This document shows positions 61,549-64,000 of a stretch of DNA of 64,000 nucleotides, piece by piece (position 1 is the first letter of the stretch; the number at the start of each line of letters is the position of its first letter). This DNA comes from Chelatococcus sp. HY11 (GTDB taxonomy: Bacteria > Pseudomonadota > Alphaproteobacteria > Rhizobiales > Beijerinckiaceae), in the NCBI RefSeq assembly GCF_018398335.1, contig NZ_JAHBRX010000002.1:1612001-1676000 (forward strand), given 5' to 3'. The notes below the pieces were generated by a model. The model searched no databases. It had not been told where the DNA came from and saw nothing but the letters and a program-made list of their open reading frames with translations. The translations under genes and the position numbers were made by a program.

Positions 61549-62811
61549 ATGGGATCAATCAATAAAGTTCAATATCTATTAGCTGGCGCAGTTATCGCCA
61601 TAGCCTGTTCCCAGGCTTCAGCCGCTGATGTGACGATCGGCTTTCTATCTTCCCAGAAGCCCGGCGCGTTCAGCGACGTCATCGCCAGCTTCGAGAAGGC
61701 CAATCCTGGCATCAAGGTTCAGGCCCAATACATCCCATTTGACCAGCTCAACGCGCAGGTGCAAGCGCGCCTTGGTTCGGGTGACACGAGCGTAGACGTC
61801 TACACGGTGGACGAGCCGCGCGTTCCTTATTACGCCCATCGCGGCTTCCTGATGGACCTGTCCGATCAACGTGCTGAGATTGAGGCAGCCTCCAACGCCG
61901 CGCCGATCGCGGGTGCAAGCTATGATGGCAAGATCTGGGCATTCCCGTTCTGGACCACGGCGCAATTCCTGTTTTACAACAAGGATCTCCTGAACAAGGC
62001 GGGGCTTCCTGAGCCGACCGGCGACCCTGCCAAGCGCCTGACCTGGGAGGAGCTTCTTCCGAATGCGAAGAAGGCGCAGGAAGCCGGCGCCAAATGGGGC
62101 TTCGCCTTCGACCAGAACGATCGCTATTACGAACTTCAGCCGCTCTATGAGAGCCTCGGTTATGGCCCCGGCCTCAAGGGTGACAAGCTGCTGGAGCCGG
62201 CGCTGACAAGTGACGGCTGGGTCAAGACCACGAATTGGTATCGCGATCTTTACGCCAACGGTCTGGCGCCGCGCGGCGTCACCTATGAACAGATGCCGGC
62301 CCTCTTTTCGTCTGGCCAATTGGCCTACATGGTCGGCGGTGTCTGGCATGCGCGCGCCTTCCGCAACGCCGAGGGCTTGAACTTCGGTGTCGCCGCCATG
62401 CCTTATTTCAAGGATGGCAAGCCCGTCACGCCGACCGGCTCCTGGACCATCGGCGTCAATCCGAAGAGCACCAAGAAGGATGCAGCGCTCGCCTTCGCCA
62501 AATACATCACCCTCAACTCGGAGGGAGCTCTTCAGGCGAGCACGGTGGCGCCCCAGCCGCCGGCCAACAAGTCGGCTTTCGAAGCTTATCTCAAGCGTGA
62601 AAGCGAAGCTGGCAAAACGCCCGCCTTCGGCGATATCGTGCGCTACGATCTCGCCAACACGGCGGTCAATCGTCCCCGTACCATCGGCTATGTGGTCTTC
62701 GAAGAGAACATGAACAAAACCTTCAGCGATATCCGCAATGGCGCCGAGGCGAAACCTTCGCTGGAACGCGCTGAGGGCGTGCTGCGCGCCGGTTTCGGAC
62801 GCTTGAACTAA
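61549..62811 (+). CDS. Sugar ABC transporter solute-binding protein (family 1)
   Basis: This 420-residue periplasmic protein has a signal peptide ending near QASAADV. The body has family-1 marks: VTIGFLSSQKPGAFSDVIASFEKANPGIKV, SVDVYTVDEPRVPYYAHRGFLMDL, WTTAQFLFYNKDLLNKAGL and KPVTPTGSWTIGVNPKS. The ATG at 61549 has GGGAGAG five bases upstream; an in-frame GTG at 61543 is less likely. Its stop overlaps the next permease start by one base (TAATG). Confidence 0.94.
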   Translation: MGSINKVQYLLAGAVIAIACSQASAADVTIGFLSSQKPGAFSDVIASFEKANPGIKVQAQYIPFDQLNAQVQARLGSGDTSVDVYTVDEPRVPYYAHRGFLMDLSDQRAEIEAASNAAPIAGASYDGKIWAFPFWTTAQFLFYNKDLLNKAGLPEPTGDPAKRLTWEELLPNAKKAQEAGAKWGFAFDQNDRYYELQPLYESLGYGPGLKGDKLLEPALTSDGWVKTTNWYRDLYANGLAPRGVTYEQMPALFSSGQLAYMVGGVWHARAFRNAEGLNFGVAAMPYFKDGKPVTPTGSWTIGVNPKSTKKDAALAFAKYITLNSEGALQASTVAPQPPANKSAFEAYLKRESEAGKTPAFGDIVRYDLANTAVNRPRTIGYVVFEENMNKTFSDIRNGAEAKPSLERAEGVLRAGFGRLN

Positions 62812-63722
62812 TGTCTTCTGTCGGGCAAGGCCAAAACGGCTCACGCTGGGGGGAGGCGCTTCGGTCCGGCTCCCTCGGCACTGCGCTCCTCTTCCTGGCG
62901 CCCGCGCTGGTGGCCGTCGTCGTCCTGCGTATCTGGCCGGCGGGACTGGCGCTCTGGCAATCCCTGCATGAGCCCGGAGCCGCGCCCGGCTTTACCAATC
63001 TCGGATTTGGGAACTACACATATCTTCTGAGCGATCCGGTCTTCATCGAGTCGCTCACCACGACATTTCTGTTCCTCATCATCGTCAATCCGGTGCAGAT
63101 CGGCCTTGCACTCCTGTTGGCCCTCGCCATGGACAAGGCGTTGCCGGCAGCAGGGCTTTGGCGCACCTTGATGCTTCTGCCCGTCGCCGTGCCGCAAAGT
63201 GTCTCGGCGATCATCCTCGGCGTGGCCTTCAGGCCGGACGGCCCGGTCAATGCCTTGCTTGCCACGATTGGCATTCCACCCCAGGGCTTCATGACATCGA
63301 CAAGCCAGGCATTGATGACGATCATCATGATCGTCAGCTGGGTCGGGGTCGGCTACTGGATGACCTTCCTGCTCGCCGGATTGCGCGACATTCCGCCCAT
63401 TCTCTACGAAGCGGCGGAGATTGACGGCGCCAACGGCTGGCAGCGCTTCTGGCATGTCACCCTGCCGCAGCTCAGGCGCACTCTGACTTTCGTGCTCGTG
63501 GCCAACACGGTTGCCAACTTCCTGGTTTTCGCGCCGGTCCAGATCTTGACCAAGGGCGGACCGCAGGGCTCGACCAACCTGATCATGAATGAAATCTACA
63601 CACGCGGCTTTCTCTCCGGGGACATGTCCGGCGCGGCGGCAGCGACCGTCATTCTCGTCGCCCTCGTCATTGTCGTGGTCGGCATCCAGTTCCGCATGAT
63701 GACCGAGCGGGCAAAATCATGA
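62811..63722 (+). CDS. Sugar ABC transporter permease (MalF/UgpA-like)
   Basis: This 303-residue permease has six helices and the EAA loop EAAEIDGANGWQRFWHVTLPQL near residues 200-221. It overlaps the following permease by ATGA (63719-63722). Cognate ATPase genes are not visible and may lie after the window end. Confidence 0.94.
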   Translation: MSSVGQGQNGSRWGEALRSGSLGTALLFLAPALVAVVVLRIWPAGLALWQSLHEPGAAPGFTNLGFGNYTYLLSDPVFIESLTTTFLFLIIVNPVQIGLALLLALAMDKALPAAGLWRTLMLLPVAVPQSVSAIILGVAFRPDGPVNALLATIGIPPQGFMTSTSQALMTIIMIVSWVGVGYWMTFLLAGLRDIPPILYEAAEIDGANGWQRFWHVTLPQLRRTLTFVLVANTVANFLVFAPVQILTKGGPQGSTNLIMNEIYTRGFLSGDMSGAAAATVILVALVIVVVGIQFRMMTERAKS

Positions 63723-64000
63723 AGGCGAACGGTCCCTGGTTGCGCTTCGCCTTCGTTGTCGCCTGCTGCGTCGTCGTCATGCTGCCCCTGTGGTGGGCGG
63801 CCGCAAGCGCGCTGCGTCCGAGCGAGGAGGTGTTCCGCTATCTCTCGCCCATCAGCGTCTGGACTCTGATCCCCAGGGAGTGGACGCTTTCCAACTTCGC
63901 GGCTTTGAGCCAAGGGCCCTTCGCGCAGGCCATGATCAATTCGGCTCTGGTGACAACGCTCACGGTTGTCATCGGTCTCGTGGTGTGCTCAACCGCCGCC
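63719..64000 (+). CDS. Sugar ABC transporter permease (MalG-like), 3' truncated
   Basis: The first 94 residues run to the end of the window without a stop. They begin with one helix (FAFVVACCVVVMLPLWWAA), then a periplasmic stretch (LRPSEEVFRY and PREWTLSNFAAL) and INSALVTTLTVVIGLVV, matching the MalG/UgpE N-terminus. The start overlaps the preceding stop as ATGA. Confidence 0.9.
   Translation, partial: MKANGPWLRFAFVVACCVVVMLPLWWAAASALRPSEEVFRYLSPISVWTLIPREWTLSNFAALSQGPFAQAMINSALVTTLTVVIGLVVCSTAA

Noticed and set aside
61645-62844. Long minus-strand open frame opposite the sugar-binding protein
   Set aside because: It has no recognisable domains and mirrors a clearly real binding-protein gene.

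Overview
This window is GC-rich chromosomal-type DNA of an alphaproteobacterium, most likely a member of the Hyphomicrobiales (Rhizobiales). The evidence is the fixI-fixS cbb3-oxidase assembly pair, the density of ABC uptake systems and FCD-type GntR regulators, and the gene families present. I cannot name a genus from sequence alone. I saw no rRNA, tRNA, CRISPR array, insertion sequence or integrase. Both window edges cut a gene.

Region 1 (1-3625) is the end of a respiratory cluster: a DUF2189-like membrane protein (5' truncated), the copper ATPase fixI, fixS and a group III truncated hemoglobin, all joined by ATGA-type overlaps. Region 2 (3713-13023) is a set of small units: a LysR regulator facing an aldo/keto reductase-MFS pair across a perfect dyad, a TerC-CBS-CorC membrane protein with an intrinsic terminator in its leader, a flavin monooxygenase, a nitroreductase, and a cupin-PfkB kinase pair.

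Region 3 (13016-22330) looks like one regulon for a sulfur amino acid or amino acid conjugate. It holds a D-cysteine desulfhydrase/ACC deaminase homologue, an ornithine cyclodeaminase homologue, an M20 peptidase homologue with substituted metal ligands, a peptide-type ABC importer without ATPases, a GntR regulator, a VOC protein and a 3-mercaptopyruvate-type sulfurtransferase. Three copies of the same 15-bp dyad (GATATAT-N-ATATATC type) lie in front of its three transcription units.

Region 4 (22393-33442) has a complete polyamine/opine-type ABC importer, an M28 peptidase homologue, an SDR and a ketopantoate-reductase-type enzyme, divergent from an Lrp regulator, a gamma-glutamyltransferase and a quinone-reductase-type dehydrogenase. 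Region 5 (33556-40789) is a sugar cluster: a binding protein, a GntR regulator, two uncharacterised proteins, MalF/MalG-type permeases, an aldose-dehydrogenase-type aldo/keto reductase and a lactonase-type amidohydrolase. Region 6 (40767-53117) is a long minus-strand series: FAH hydrolase, HyuA, HyuB, IclR, a DapA-family aldolase/lyase, a complete Liv-type importer and an amidohydrolase.

Region 7 (53423-64000) has a second OCD-family gene, a third GntR regulator, and a six-gene minus-strand operon: sugar-phosphate isomerase/epimerase, Gfo/Idh/MocA oxidoreductase, Tm-1-like (UPF0261) protein, PEP-hydrolase-family TIM barrel, VOC protein and 2-hydroxyacid dehydrogenase. The operon is divergent from a sugar ABC importer cut by the window end. 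Overall the window is a catabolic island: five ABC importers, each tied to its own regulator or operator and its own set of enzymes. The least described parts are the region 3 regulon and the Tm-1-like/PEP-hydrolase operon.
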